Below the pieces are notes generated by a model. It was given only the letters and a program-made list of their open reading frames with translations, was not told the DNA's origin and ran no database searches. This document shows positions 21,979 through 33,365 of a stretch of 64,000 nt of DNA, piece after piece. The DNA lies in assembly GCA_030248295.1 (NCBI GenBank), contig JASANH010001213.1, positions 186,001 to 250,000 on the forward strand. The letters are read 5' to 3'. The stretch's first letter is position 1; every line of letters starts with the position of its first letter. A program made the translations under genes and the position numbers. The stretch is from Mesodorylaimus sp. YZB2_4. Lineage: Eukaryota > Nematoda > Enoplea > Dorylaimida > Dorylaimidae.

Positions 21979-24062
21979 GGCGAAGGGATATGCAGCAACG
22001 GACTAGTTATCCGGCTAGAGTCATTCATCCAGTGAATATACGCTGTTTGTTCACCAAGGTTCAGTTATAAAAGGTTCATACTGTGCATCCTAGCACATAC
22101 TGTAAGAAAGCGGCATCATCTTAGAAGACATTCTATTCCCGGACATTAGAGAATGAACAGAGATCCAGCCGCCCAGCTGTGATACGTTTAGAAAAAAGGT
22201 GCTTTGCGTCATCAGGAACAAAAAAGCGAAGCCGACAAAATTTGACGTGACTAAACCGCTCTTGATAATCTGCTAAAAACTGGTCACCAACTTTGATGCA
22301 TTCGCAAAAAATGTAGTTGTAAGAGATTATCTCAGCACTCATCATATTACGAGAATCACAAATGACACTCTATCCGCCAAACACCATGATGCGGACAGGA
22401 GACATTAAAAAATGAATCGGAACTTATTTGAAAAAGTTTTGTTGCAAGCTTTCATGCAGTACTTGTAACACGCTAAGAAAAAAGATGGCGTGTATGTGTG
22501 CTAGTAGGCACTTATGTATCCAATAATTAGCTATAATTGGCTAAGATTAGACACAGCAGAAGCAAAAAATTTGAGGCTGGGCGCTGTCCGTTGCTATAAG
22601 ACGGCTCTATTCGACTTTCTTAATTCTTTTGAAGCTACCCTTACAATTCCTCCATCACATTTGGCAGACCTGTGGTGCGAGCCAAGCACCAGCAAAAGAA
22701 AAATAAGAAAAATTGTGTATGCCTGACACTGCGCGCAATAACTCGTTTAAGTTTTTGTAGAAAACGTGTTTAGGCAAACGCTTGCTCGTGAAGAAATCAG
22801 TTGTGCATTCGCTGATATAAGACTTGGATCTTACTCAAGACAATGGAACTTCTGACAGGCGAAGAAAAACATTGGCGGTAGTTTTTCAATGTGTGCCAGG
22901 TTTTTTTTGCCTAGTGGCGTGGTTATAAAAATGTAACTAGACTCCATCCATTTACAGCAGTAGCTATAGAGTAGTGCTTTACAGGACGTTGTAGCCCCAA
23001 AAACATAATATAATAGGAAAATACATATGTACAGTATCAGTTTATATGAGTATCACAACTCACTAGCCATGAAATTTAAATTTGCAACACAGTTTGGCAT
23101 TCATATACAATATCGGTAAGCTCTACCAAAAAATTTGTACAGCGCGGACAGCCTTGCAGTGCATGGAATTTCTTCAATGAGCAGTTTCTTCTGTCGTCTC
23201 CATCATGGCCAAAGCAATGACATATTGTTAATGTTTATAAGATGGGTAGTTCACGTGGTGTCGCAGGACGCCCTCGAAAACTTTTTGAAAAATAAACTTG
23301 AATGAGCATTTACGCAAGCCAAAACTTTTAAGTAATCTTGTGAAAAGAAACTGCAGCAGAAGCTGCCCAAAAACAGTGCTAATTATAGGCTTTGCTGTTT
23401 TTCGCGACATAATCCTGCACTTCTGCTGGACCAGCATAACTACCTTTGGCGTCGAAACGGATGTACAAGACTGTAGCAGCAATCACCGTCGATCTGAATA
23501 AGTACGATCTACGTAGTACTGTGCTTATTTAGAGCGACAAGAACTATGATTTACCGATTTGGGTGGTTTGTGTGAATTTTGAGGATAGTTTTCACCTACG
23601 TGGGCGAGACCAATTAATGTAGCCAGCTTGTCTGTTCCACGCTGCTAACTTTCTAACTTACCTCACTTTCATCTTCTGTGTAGGTACGGTACTTCAATTA
23701 ATTCCAGGTACTACGGATCATACACAAACATTTTACGGAGAGAAGTGGGTGTTATAAAAGATATTGCAGCACTATGGTCAGACACTTCGCTCTGCGACTT
23801 TGGCTTTTACGGCTCAGGTATATCGATATACAAAACCTTGAGCGGGCTATTTCTGGACGCAAATTCTCATCATGGGCCTCTTTTTATTCAAAGTTAACGT
23901 GGCAGTCGCTTGCTACGAAATCTAAAACCTTAGATGCGAGCATTCAATTCTCGTGTGCACGCACTCTAGCCCGTCCGATATTTTTAAAAGCTATCAAGTA
24001 ACCCCGGGGTGCGAATATACTGGTGATATCGCTTATTATAATACAGTAGATTAGCGTGCAGC
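21979..24062. other. Gene-free stretch
   Basis: AT-rich, with only short chance frames. I see no repeat copy, RNA gene or conserved motif. Confidence 0.35.
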
Positions 24063-25175
24063 CTACATGTTTATTAGGGCGAAGTCCGTTATGACAGCTG
24101 AGTGATCACTCGGCCAGTCATTATTACTATAATTGGGCCATAACCCAACAGGCACAAACCCTTCGTAAACCCTTGAAGAAACTGGTCTAAGATTGTATCC
24201 TTTATAATATATGAAATCTATGCGATCCTGGGGTTCCCATCGGCCAGCCACATAATTATCCACGCCTCCCACGTGCCGCTTGAAGACTGGCGACCACGTG
24301 TTTCCTGGCATGCTCGCTGGATTGGGATTGGCAAAGCGATAGCTGTCATGGAAGCCGTAGGCAGCCAAAAACTGTGAGATGGGCCATTGGAATGTGACAT
24401 TGCAATGATGACCTCTCGTCCCCTCCACCCAATCCAAATGTGATGGAACATTGAAATCACCAGCCAGGATAACTGCGGACATCGATGCTACGGTTGTAGC
24501 GAATGGCTCCTCTTGGAACAAGTTCAAAATCTCGTTCAAGCGGCCATTTGGTTTATTTTCTTTTTGTAATAAGATGTGATTTGCAAATTCAACTGGAAAA
24601 TTTGCACTGCAAGCTGCATAAGGACTGTAATCTTGCGCTTGCAAATGTACATTCCAGATATCCACAAAAGCTGGTCGAGTTTGGCCCACTTGAACTTTGC
24701 AACCCACATTCCTTAATTTATAAGTGGGCATATAGTTTTCAATAATTGCAAATCGAGTAATGATACTAGTCTGACCAAATTCGCCAAACTGACACCTGCG
24801 CCAGAACATGGCGTGGTCGCTAATATGGGGCATTGTATTTAGACGATAGCATATCTCGTCAGCGAGATTGGCCCAGGTTTCTTGCAGAGCCACAATGTGA
24901 GGGTTAACGGCAGCAATGTGCTTGACAACTTTCTGCAATCCGTTAATCACGTTCGAGCCCGCATGCCACGTGTTGAATGTCATAACAGTAAAAACGATAG
25001 GAAGGGTATGTTGCTCAAGTTGATCCACTTTGAGCAAGGTGCTAGAAGTCGTCTGATTCTGTCGCCTTTCGGCAGTCGTGGTATCTCTTCCGTTACCAAA
25101 CTCGTCCAAAGCTCTCGCAAAATATGCCAAGTGGACCATAAATACCACGGACACAGCTACCACACGTTTGGACAT
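24063..25175 (-). CDS. Secreted endonuclease/exonuclease/phosphatase-fold phosphodiesterase, 370 aa, intronless
   Basis: A single exon from the ATG at 25175; the frame extends further upstream only through a non-ATG codon. A signal peptide (MSKRVVAVSVVFMVHLAYFA) leads into a full EEP-fold domain: TVMTFNTWHAG (first strand, metal-site Asn), IVALQET (catalytic Glu), WNVHLQAQDYSPYAAC, AGDFNVPSHLDW (Asp-x-Asn pair), QDRIDFIYYKG, and the terminal WPSDHSAVI (catalytic His). Members hydrolyse phosphodiesters in DNA, RNA, inositol lipids or sphingomyelin. With a signal peptide, an extracellular or lysosomal nuclease or sphingomyelinase-like role is plausible, but the substrate cannot be read from sequence. 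All key residues are intact. A TATA-like AATAAATAG lies about 150 bp upstream (about 25322-25331). The lack of introns contrasts with most neighbours. Confidence 0.88.
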   Translation of the reverse strand: MSKRVVAVSVVFMVHLAYFARALDEFGNGRDTTTAERRQNQTTSSTLLKVDQLEQHTLPIVFTVMTFNTWHAGSNVINGLQKVVKHIAAVNPHIVALQETWANLADEICYRLNTMPHISDHAMFWRRCQFGEFGQTSIITRFAIIENYMPTYKLRNVGCKVQVGQTRPAFVDIWNVHLQAQDYSPYAACSANFPVEFANHILLQKENKPNGRLNEILNLFQEEPFATTVASMSAVILAGDFNVPSHLDWVEGTRGHHCNVTFQWPISQFLAAYGFHDSYRFANPNPASMPGNTWSPVFKRHVGGVDNYVAGRWEPQDRIDFIYYKGYNLRPVSSRVYEGFVPVGLWPNYSNNDWPSDHSAVITDFALINM

Positions 25176-26219
25176 ATCGCACAGCCTTTGGAATAGAAAG
25201 AGACTCTGAAGCAATGGCTATCGTCGGCGGCGATTAGCCCGACCAGGCGACTGAACTTACTCACCTGCCTTAGTCGTGTTATTTTGCTAACCGCACGCTG
25301 TTCTATCTTTGTGAGCAGCTGTTCTATTTATTGCGCGAGGCTTTATCCCGAGTGACGCATCCTAGTCAAAAAGTAGCGGCTAGCTAAATCAGGTTTAAAC
25401 AAAACTAACAAGAAAACTATGATCTCAAATTTAAATACTTAGATTTGCTTTTTTTCAACTCTGAACATACTGCATGTGCAGCCAGAGCCAAAGTATACAT
25501 AAATAATGGATTGCCTGAAGAAAGAAGCAGCGCATAAAAATATCTTTAAACGATTAGCACAAAGTTACCTGCTGCGATTACTTTCTGTCTCTTACTCGTA
25601 CCTTGCAATGTAGATGCGACCAGAAGTGACGATGAAGGCATGGCTATACTGTGTATATGTGAATGTGAGATGTAAAATTCATTGCATGTTTACATATTGC
25701 CATGCAATAACGGGTAGAGGTAAAAGTGAGGGGGCTCATGGGATTTCGAACAGCGTACACGTTCATAACGACACTTGTATTTGGTAAAGCTGTGTCTAGG
25801 ACGTACATAGGTGTGTACGTACCCATCTAGTTTCACAGAGCGGCTTACCCCTGGGGATGTACTGTGCGATGGGATTTTAAATCGGGTTGCAAGTCAGGAG
25901 GAGAAGTGGGGACTCAGTAAGCCTCAGAGGTCTTGCTTGAGAAAGTACGGCACACGCCTGTGTAATACACCGTAATAACTAGTATGATGCATGTAAAATA
26001 CACCTGTATTTTTTACGAGCGCTCACATTTACAAATGAATCTGCAGCAGGCACGGCATAGTTTTGTCATCAGTCGCATGTCACATTATATGTGGCTATTG
26101 ATCATGATCAGTTGGTTGAGAGAGAGCCAGATCAGCAGAGAATCACAATCTAAGAGCTATAAAACCTTGGAATATCTTCGAAGTCCACCCTTTGAGCCAA
26201 TTTCGTGCTGGTGCAAAGT
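25176..26219. other. Intergenic, no gene supported
   Basis: Apart from the TATA-like site near 25325 nothing is recognisable. A 131-codon plus-strand frame at 25984-26379 runs opposite a more gene-like minus-strand frame and is rejected. Confidence 0.3.
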
Positions 26220-26960
26220 TCAACGAGTCTCTAGGGTGCTTGTCGACAAAATCTCACAATTTACGAGGCCACTGCTCATTAGCTTCTCCATGTATTTTGG
26301 GTTTCTCTTTTTTGCTCGAACAAGCTCGTTAATCAAAGTCCTCAAGGCCAGCAAAGCTGAGCCAGCCAGTCTATCATAAGTCGTGTAATATGTAAGATCG
26401 CCAGCTGGCTCCTGCAATGTGAGCGAGATCTAGGAGCAAGACCATGCGCTTCATGAGCTTTGAGGTCGACTGCATCCGCTCTCTGCCCTGTACCGCAGGA
26501 TTGAAAGAAACAGAACAAAGAGAACGTACCATGCCCTGTTATTTACGGTCGCCAGGCATCGCTATAATGCACCAACTCAACTAACGATAAGGTGAACAGC
26601 TCTGCGTAGAAGTGGCACGATACCCAGCGGAATAGCCCAACACGCACTGATAGTATTGGTTCTAGAGCCCATGAAAAACCCTTGTCCTGCTCGAGCCCAG
26701 ATGGCGTAAGCTGCTCTGCGGCCTCAACATCACCGCGCAATCTTTTGAATGGCTTTGCGTAGATATGAGCAACACATTTTGTGCGCCACTTAGAAGAAAC
26801 TTTGCCTTGCTGCTCGATAATACTAATCGAAAGCCTAGGCGGCGGGCCAATTCCATATGCCAGAAACAGGTCTTCTCGACTTGAACAGTATCACCGGCAA
26901 TCGAAGCTACAAAATCAGTTTCTTGGTTACTAAGCTGACGTATCTCGAAAGCCGCGGTTA
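26220..26960 (-). CDS. Probable coding segments of an unidentified gene
   Basis: Two minus-strand segments look coding. The upstream one (about 26890-26546) contains REDLFLAYGIGPPPRLSISI, then QGKVSSKWRTKCVAHIYAKP and DVEAAEQLTPSGLEQDKGFS. The downstream one (26402-26220) begins after an acceptor-like TTGCAG, reads EPAGDLTYYTTYDRLAGSAL, and ends CEILSTSTLETR at a stop. A phase-0 donor TGG|GTATCG near 26618 would join them in frame. I could not place a convincing first exon or start, and recognise no family, so the limits are approximate. It could also be two unrelated frames. Confidence 0.35.
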
Positions 26961-27080
26961 TCAAAAGCACTCATAGCAAATTTTGACTAGACAAACAACT
27001 TGAGATATTATCATTTCATTAGTGTACTTCGTTGTAAATCATCAGGCTGTGCTGTTGTGACCAGAGAGCGTTGAAGATCT

Positions 27081-27758
27081 TCAGACCAATTTTACTGGAA
27101 TGATTCGCTCCTCTCCTTTCCCTGAACCTTTCTTTGGGGCGCAGATGGTCAAGATGCCATCTTCGGTTAATCGACTGACAACGCCTGGTATATCCACGTC
27201 TTTTGGGAGTATGAATTTTCTGCTAAGGGTCCGCGTAACGAAATTGTGCTCGTCCGTTTTGTCTTCGTGCACCGCATCGATCAATAATGTGTTGTCCGAT
27301 ACTTTCACTTTAACTTTTTCGGCTGGAAATTTGGATACGTCCACTTTGACAACGAACTGATCTTTTTCATCGAAAAATTCTTTCTCTTCTTTGGCTTCTT
27401 CGTGTTTTGTGCCGTTGCTTCTGTGAGCTCCGTTAGCAAAGGTGCTGGAGTAGTTTGTGCTCGAAGATTGACTTGAATGAGACGAGGAAGAGAATGACGA
27501 GTTTTTGAAAACTGGTTCCTCGTCATGTAGGCGATCTGCGCGAAATTGCAGGTCATCGATTAGTTTGTGGTTGCCATCACGTTTGTACCACCTGAAATTC
27601 AAACAAAGGCTTGCGTCAAATGGATTTTTGCTGCAGTAGATATAATATCAGCGGTCGTAAAAGTCCGTCTCATATTTTCTGGCTTATATCCCATAAAATT
27701 CTTGCACTTACCAATCGTCTTCCCGAAAGCGTTTTGGACTCCCAAAAATGTTCGACAT
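27081..27758 (-). CDS. Small heat shock protein (HSP20/alpha-crystallin family), 185 aa
   Basis: Two exons (27758-27712 and 27591-27081) join in phase 2. The N-terminus (MSNIFGSPKRFREDD) leads through a Ser-rich linker (residues about 45-75) to an alpha-crystallin domain: QFVVKVDVSKFPAEKVKVKV, LLIDAVHEDKTDEHNFVTR, FILPKDVDIPGVVSRLTEDG, and LTICAPKK. The C-terminal extension ends RIIPVKLV, an I/V-x-I/V-type anchor used in oligomer assembly. These are ATP-independent holdase chaperones, cytosolic unless targeted; no signal peptide is present. Length is normal. A clear TATA box lies upstream. Stress control is likely from the family but I see no unambiguous heat shock element. Confidence 0.92.
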
Positions 27759-27848
27759 ATTCTATTCCTTTGTCCTTAATCAACTGAACTTTCAACAATC
27801 TCACACAATGGCGCGCTGCTCTGTCTGTCGAGACCCCGCAACACTGGC

Positions 27849-27857
27849 CTTATATAG
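27849..27857 (-). promoter_or_regulatory. TATA box of the small HSP gene
   Basis: The minus strand reads CTATATAAGG about 95 bp upstream of the ATG at 27758, a good match to the TATA consensus and to the spacing seen in heat shock genes. TTC/GAA half-sites occur nearby, but not as a regular nGAAn array. Confidence 0.55.
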
Positions 27858-27858
27858 A

Positions 27859-28860
27859 CATCTTGAACTAGAGGGCTCGAGAGAGCCTTTAAAAGGCCTG
27901 AACATATCGACTCGCTGACGTCATTGGGCCAAGCTGGTTTTCTCTCATTGAGAAACATGCCTGCCCGACATGGAAATGAGTAAAGGGAGTCCAGTGACTC
28001 AGCGTCAATATGGAAAGCTCGGGGTGACGAGGATAGGTTGTGAGTGGGATGAATGACTGGATCGATTTCATTAGAATATGACTCACGCTGCTGCTTCGGG
28101 AAATATCTTCTTAGTATTAGAAAAAGTGATTGCTGTAGACGAGATAACATCAGAAGAAAACACTGTTTGTGGCTGGATTAGAGTGAAAGGCAATAAATGC
28201 CTATATTTTTCACGCTAGTCAGTTGAGGCACGAGATTGCATGACGGAAATAAAACTCTGTGCAACAGGAAACCAGAATAACGAACACCAATTGCAACCAC
28301 TGGGTCAGGCAAGTGAAAGGCTGGGCTAGGCTTAAATGAAAAGAACCAGCTGGGTCGCGAATCGATTATGCGTTCTGGAAGCATGCATCTGTAAAAGAGT
28401 CGTCTATGTACATGACAGATACTAGATGTCGAGGCCGTGTCATAGAAGGAAAGGATTTGTCTATGATAAGACAAGCCCCAAGTTGTAGGCTGGTTGTTCA
28501 TCGTCAGCAACGATCATGGATAACCCTGTTGTTATAGTGCGACCTCTGCTTATAGGAACAGTATAATAACAATGATAGCGTAAATGATTTTATCGAGGCT
28601 CACACTGCCTTTTCTAAAGCCCATCTTGTTCACTACAGTTGATCCACATGTCTGCTTTGTGCTCACGATCAGTCTCAAGCCGCTTCTCCGTCATAATTCT
28701 GGATCATATCTGAAAGACAGAAATATTGAAAACAAAGGCGGGTCGCAAGAGTGGTTCCTCAAGCCTGGACTTGGAGGATTTAAACCATTGGTCAATTAGC
28801 GGGACGATCTAGCCAGGTTAAAATTGAGAGAATAAAAGGCAAAGAACCTCAGAAAATCCC
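27859..28860. other. Intergenic, no gene supported
   Basis: Frames on the minus strand (about 27776-28150, 28178-28510) lack family features and clean starts. No repeat was recognised. Confidence 0.3.
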
Positions 28861-28869
28861 ATCATGCTC

Positions 28870-29015
28870 CTTTTTTATTATGGACACCTGACCGGTCTGG
28901 CGGGTTACACCGCAGTTATGGGCGTGTGTTCGACTCGCGGGCGGCAAAATCTTAGAGTGGTATGTGTCCCTTCTCTCTCGAGTGCGCATAAGAACTTGCT
29001 GTGTGCCAAAACAAT
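28870..29015 (+). mobile_element. tRNA-derived SINE, family C
   Basis: The plus strand shows the B-box-like TGTTCGACTCGCGGGCGG near 28927, then the family C tail (ATGTGTCCCTT, CTCGAGTGCGCATAAG). It aligns with the reverse complement of 46115-46258. Confidence 0.7.
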
Positions 29016-29449
29016 GAAGGTGAACAATATCTCAGGAATCGCGATTTCCATTCGAAGTGGATATGTTTTATGAAACAGGCACGGTTTTTGTGTGCACAGC
29101 ATACTGAAAGGGATTACTGTCTAACCACTTGTTTGGCGGTCAAAATTTTACTAGCCCTAACATAATATGCGCAGGAAAAAGCAAAGCAAAGCAGCAGTGG
29201 AAAAGTTTTTGTGACGAAGAAAAGGTTAGCATGAATGTTCATCTATTGTGCATAAACCTTCTGAGTTCCCAAGGACTAACTTTAGTGTTTGCGGCCTCGA
29301 CTCGACAACTAAATATCACGGCCATCCCTTGGGGGACACCATAAATTAAAATATGACGAAATTAATGAAGGATGAACTTTTCAGATCTATTAAATCACAA
29401 GACCCCTTCAAATCCTTTTTTGCATAGAGCTTTTTTCAAGGCAGATCAC

Positions 29450-29854
29450 CTCCTGGAACTTGCAGCCTCGGTGGTGTAGTGGTGAAAGGCGTGTGTCACA
29501 GTTTGCTTGGCAGAGCTGGAAACTGGTCGACCACGAGTTCAACTCTGGCCGTCTGAGAACTTGGTGAAGTTGTCTCTGCGCCTTGTACACCTGGCGGTGG
29601 CGACTCACACTTCATCCCTCCCTGGCCGATGAACGAGGAGAGGCCTGTGTATGGTGCCCCCACGGGGTTACCGCCGACATCGCGGGGTCGCGACTAGCAC
29701 GCACCCTTGCCCGGCATGCATCCCAGATTGACCCTAGTCGATGGCAAAATATGGTCAATTAACAAGCCCCCCCCAACCCGCGGGTACAGGGCCAAAAATC
29801 GACCCTACCCTCGACCGACCACGATAGGTCAAAAAAAATCTCCTGGAACTTGCA
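29450..29854 (+). mobile_element. tRNA-derived SINE, family D, with target-site duplication
   Basis: The element (29465-29839) begins with a tRNA-like head (GCCTCGGTGGTGTAGTGGTG, A-box-like), has a B-box-like GAGTTCAACTC near 29537, and ends in an A-rich tail (CAAAAAAAAT). It is flanked by an exact 15-bp direct repeat, CTCCTGGAACTTGCA, at 29450-29464 and 29840-29854. That is a target-site duplication and proves retrotransposition-type insertion. A second family D copy lies inverted at 54845-55300. Confidence 0.9.
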
Positions 29855-29898
29855 TCTTGACAAGACACTTGCCAAGGAAGTTTGGCTGTGAGGAAGAT

Positions 29899-30149
29899 CA
29901 TGGCAAGGGCGGCGGCGGCGGTGCTCATCTCTTCGTATTGCTTGGGAGCGAGTGCGGGCTCGCCCCGGGTTTGATCCCTGGTGGCGGAGGCCGGTTTGCG
30001 AACCATAAACCCTCGCTGACTGCACGCCAGGCCTTGGGTGACTCACTCAGTAGTTACTGTCGAGGTGCTCCGAGCGGAGAGACGGAAGGCAAACTAGGAG
30101 ACAAAAACAAGCTTTGGGCCACAAAAAATAAAAAAAGACCATGGCAAGG
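29899..30149 (+). mobile_element. tRNA-derived SINE, family B, with target-site duplication
   Basis: The body matches family B (CGTATTGCTTGGGAGCG, TGACTGCACGCCAGGCCTTG, GAGAGACGGAAGGCAAACTA), followed by an A-rich tail at about 30119-30137. A 10-bp direct repeat CATGGCAAGG flanks it (29899-29908 and 30140-30149). It lies 45 bp downstream of the family D copy, so two independent insertions are nested close together. Confidence 0.8.
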
Positions 30150-31229
30150 CTTGCTAAAACTACGCCGTGACAGGAAATGCAGGCCTGCCCATTTACTTTG
30201 CGCCTCGAAAATAACAAGAAACAAACTGAAAGAAAAATTTAATAGTTAGCTCTTGTTTGAGTACTTATTCCCTTTCATGGCCGTTTGTCTTTCTCAAATT
30301 TAAGAGAATGATGAATGCATGAAATATCCCAAAGGAATAAATCCCTTTTTTTGCCTGCACTGTACAGCACGTGTGTTATGTGAAGGCCACGCAAGACAGA
30401 AGAGTAAACCTCATGTGTGCGCCAGCAGTTTGCATGAGATATCATAGAAGAAATTGGAAAAGCCTCACCTGGATTCGCAGTTTTAAAATTTTAGCGGTGC
30501 TTTCATTCCAAGAATTCTTGTTCAATTATTTCCTACATCATAAAAATCTCATGTATTGCCGGCGCAAACAGCAAGGCTTGCTCTTTCGTCTTTTACGGCT
30601 CACGAGTACAAAACAATCGAATTGAAATAAGACAATCAGGGATTTATTCTTTTTAGATCATATTCCCCCAAGGCCATGCACAGGCCTATTTGTTTGGATC
30701 AGCCCTAGCTATCGGGGTGCACTGCTCTGATTCCTTGCTCTGACACTGCCTCTCCGAACTTTGAAAAACCTTGTTAACAGACAGTCTGCGAAAAGCGTTC
30801 TATGTCTTAAGCAACCACAATTCATGGGCAGTATCTACTTTTACTCAAATACCTCATTAGTCGGGCGTGTCACACCTGTCAGTCTTCCCTAGTTAGATCC
30901 AAATTGCCAAGCTTTCTTCGCTGAACTAGAAAGGCCATCAAACCGAAAATACTCTCAGTTTTACCTTTTGAATATTTTTCCCTCCTGGAACCCATTTGGA
31001 AATTAATTGACCATTCGCCACAAGAGAGCTTGGCTGACAGAAATGTTAGAATTTCTACTATTCTCAATTATAAAAAGTTCTCATTTTAGCATTTCTGCGG
31101 ATAAAATGAGGGTAAAATTGAACTTCATAACAAGGGTGTTCAGATTTTGTCGGAGAAACAAAAGGTACTCCTTGTCTCTTCGGAGCCACAATCTAGGCAA
31201 GCTTTTCTGGTTATATACTTTAGTTTCGC
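30150..31229. other. Gene-free stretch
   Basis: AT-rich with no recognisable coding or repeat content. Confidence 0.3.
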
Positions 31230-31369
31230 CTAAAAGGAAATCAAAATTGAGGCCGAACCAGTCAGATCAGACGGGCCTTTCGTTACCCGATGTACCAGCC
31301 GTATAAAAATTTGAAAGTTTGCAATCAACTTATAACAATACTTCCGCCTTGACACCCCCTCAGCGTAAT

Positions 31370-31650
31370 AAGCGAATGCCCGGGCGGAAGAAAAGCACAA
31401 TGTTGCTTGGACCCCACTCGAAGTGTTCATAAACAGGTCTGATTGACGCTGGTACCAGACGTCCTAATTTTGCCTTCCCTTGTAATTGTCGTGCCGCATG
31501 GGGGCTGATAGGACATTGTGTAAACATCATTTGTCGCTCAGTATTTGTATTGGCTATTGTATCTAAGAAATTTTGTGTTGTGCGGAAGAACAATAGAGAC
31601 TCCTCGGTGGGCTTATTCTCGTCAATGGAAAGGCCAGGAGCAAAATTCTA
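31370..31650 (-). CDS. Possible terminal exon of an unidentified protein
   Basis: An open stretch beginning after an acceptor-like CGTTAG reads NFAPGLSIDENKPTEESLLF, continues through QNFLDTIANTNTERQMM and HAARQLQGKAKLGRLVPASI, and ends FRPGIRLLR at a TGA. Composition looks protein-like for 95 residues. There is no ATG start, no upstream exon that I can identify, and no family match. It could be a fragment of a mobile-element protein. Confidence 0.3.
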
Positions 31651-31987
31651 ACGATGGCGCGGAATAGATGGGCTGGCTCAGGAGTCGGCGTGAAAATTGC
31701 TAGCGTTGAGCGGGCAAACAAAATGATTAGAGCCAATCAAGCGTGCTCTCATGCGTCATTACTTCGCATTCTTATTTAGACAAGTTAACGTGTGTCATCG
31801 ACAGATGAGAGGAATAAAAAGGGTCTTTCTTCTAAAGATGCTGGGGCGGATATGTACGATCGAGATGATCAACCAACGCTTCTGCAGCAGGCTAGTAATT
31901 AGGATTTGAGGGGGCGTGTGGGAGTTTGCTTTAAAAGGACAGGCCTACGCCTTCACGATCATCATTCTAACCAGAGGTCCCGAGAAA

Positions 31988-32286
31988 ATGGCTGTGTGTG
32001 GACAGTTGACCTTCCTTGTGCTTGCATTGTGTCTCGTGGCACTCATGTACTCGAGCGGGGCGAATGCTCAGTTCAACTTCGATCCCCAATATCGAACGAA
32101 TTATAAACGCGCTATGTTATCACGATGCAACATAGCTGTAGATCAGCCTCAGATTCAGCCAAGGTAAATTTGAAGGTTTTCTTGTAATAAATAAGAAATA
32201 TTGACCCTCATGGTTCTAGATCCAAGTACCAAGCCGAGCCAGTCCCTTATAAAGCGTTTCTGATACGACGGCCCCTCATTGGTTGA
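31988..32286 (+). CDS. Small secreted peptide precursor P1, 80 aa (FxFxPxY family, RRPLIG ending)
   Basis: Two exons (31988-32163 and 32220-32286) join in phase 2. A signal peptide of 27 residues ends at YSSGANA. The mature chain begins QFNFDPQYRTNYKR, with Gln able to cyclise and a dibasic KR, then AMLSRCNIAVDQP with a single cysteine. Exon 2 encodes the tail, ending KAFLIRRPLIG. The terminal Gly before the stop is an amidation donor, giving a predicted RRPLI-amide end. P2 at 40034 shares the first motif, the position of the lone cysteine, the intron phase and the RRPLIG end; P4 and P5 share the first motif. A TATA-like GGAATAAAAAGGG lies at about 31811-31823. Size and processing signals suggest a secreted signalling peptide. 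The family is not one I recognise. Confidence 0.72.
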
Positions 32287-32544
32287 AGGCTGAATACGTT
32301 TCGGGTGAAGTTTAGAGTGACAGAAGAAATAAATAATTTATCTTGCCAGATATTTGGTTGTATTGATTTTGGGTTGATGTTCTAAAACCAAAATGCGTTG
32401 TCTTTGCATTTGAGTATGACATATTGTTTGAATACTGAACAAACACTGAGAATACTATTCTGAGATGGCGTTTGCTAGGTGGACTTTTCAAGTCAGCCAT
32501 ACAGAGTGTGAAATCACGAGATTCTTTTCTACCGTGCTTACCAG

Positions 32545-33365
32545 CTATGCGCCGACTATAACCTCCTGCATATCGAGTTCAACAAGATCAAGGATATCAT
32601 GGCCAAGAATGGATATCCACGCTGGCTCATGCACAACGTTTTACGACGCTTCCTGTCCAGTCGGTATCAGGTTCCAGCAGCCAAGAATCGAAACTCGAGC
32701 CCGCGTGAAACACGCTTTATCAGATCCCCTTCATTGACCACCACAGTCTCATCATCCGCCGACGTTTGTACCGACTTCTCCATCAAGCATATCCACAGAT
32801 CGATTTCCGCTTCATCTTCACCACGTGCGAAAGAATTGGTGATCGTTTCAACATCAAAGATCGCCTGCCCCGTTTACTCGCCTCCCACGTCGTCTATTCG
32901 TTCACTTGTCGTTGCTGTAATGCAACGTATGTTGGAAAGACGATCCGACACTTGGGCGTGAGAATTGGCGAGCACACAAGCACTTCTTTCCGAGCGGGGA
33001 AACGTGTTCGAGCCACAGCGGATTCGGCTATCTTGGATCACATGCTTCAAGCGGGACATGACGCTGGCTGTGATGATTTTGCATCATTGATCGTGCAAAT
33101 TCCGACAAACTTCTGAAGATCAAAGAAGCCATCCATATTGTGACCAAACGTCCTACTTTAAATCAGCAGAAGGACTTTGAAACACTCACGCTTTTGCAAT
33201 AGGTTGTCGCTACCTGAGAATCAACATTGTGTGCGCTACCATAGGTTTCCAGCTCATTGATGCATTGCTCGCCTTACGATGTGTTTTATCAGTTCCTGGA
33301 TGTCTTGAGATAAGACGAAACGTCGAAAATTAAAATATAATGAATCATGTCGTATTTGAGTAATT
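32545..33365 (+). pseudogene. Penelope-like retroelement, decayed 3' part with GIY-YIG domain
   Basis: In shifting frames the translation gives EFNKIKDIMAKNGYPRWLMH, then LYQIPFIDHHSLIIRRRLYR, and, from 32766 to 33113, KDRLPRLLASHVVYSFTCRC and NATYVGKTIRHLGVRIGEHT. This is the reverse-transcriptase C-terminal connector followed by the GIY-YIG endonuclease (VVY...YVGKT...R...EH) that defines Penelope-like elements. A frameshift with an in-frame TGA sits near 32700, and the upstream reverse transcriptase is missing, so the copy is dead. The 3' non-coding tail (to about 33365) contains a damaged hammerhead-like core at 33296-33324. A second copy of this tail is at 38945-39110. Confidence 0.85.

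Noticed and set aside
25984-26379. A 131-codon plus-strand frame
   Set aside because: It lies opposite the more protein-like minus-strand segment at 26220-26402 and has no recognisable features.
31988-32163. Resemblance of QFNFDPQYR to adipokinetic hormones (pQ-x-N-F-x-P-G-W)
   Set aside because: The tryptophan and the Gly-Lys-Arg amidation site after the motif are missing, and paralogs P2, P4 and P5 diverge further from that pattern.
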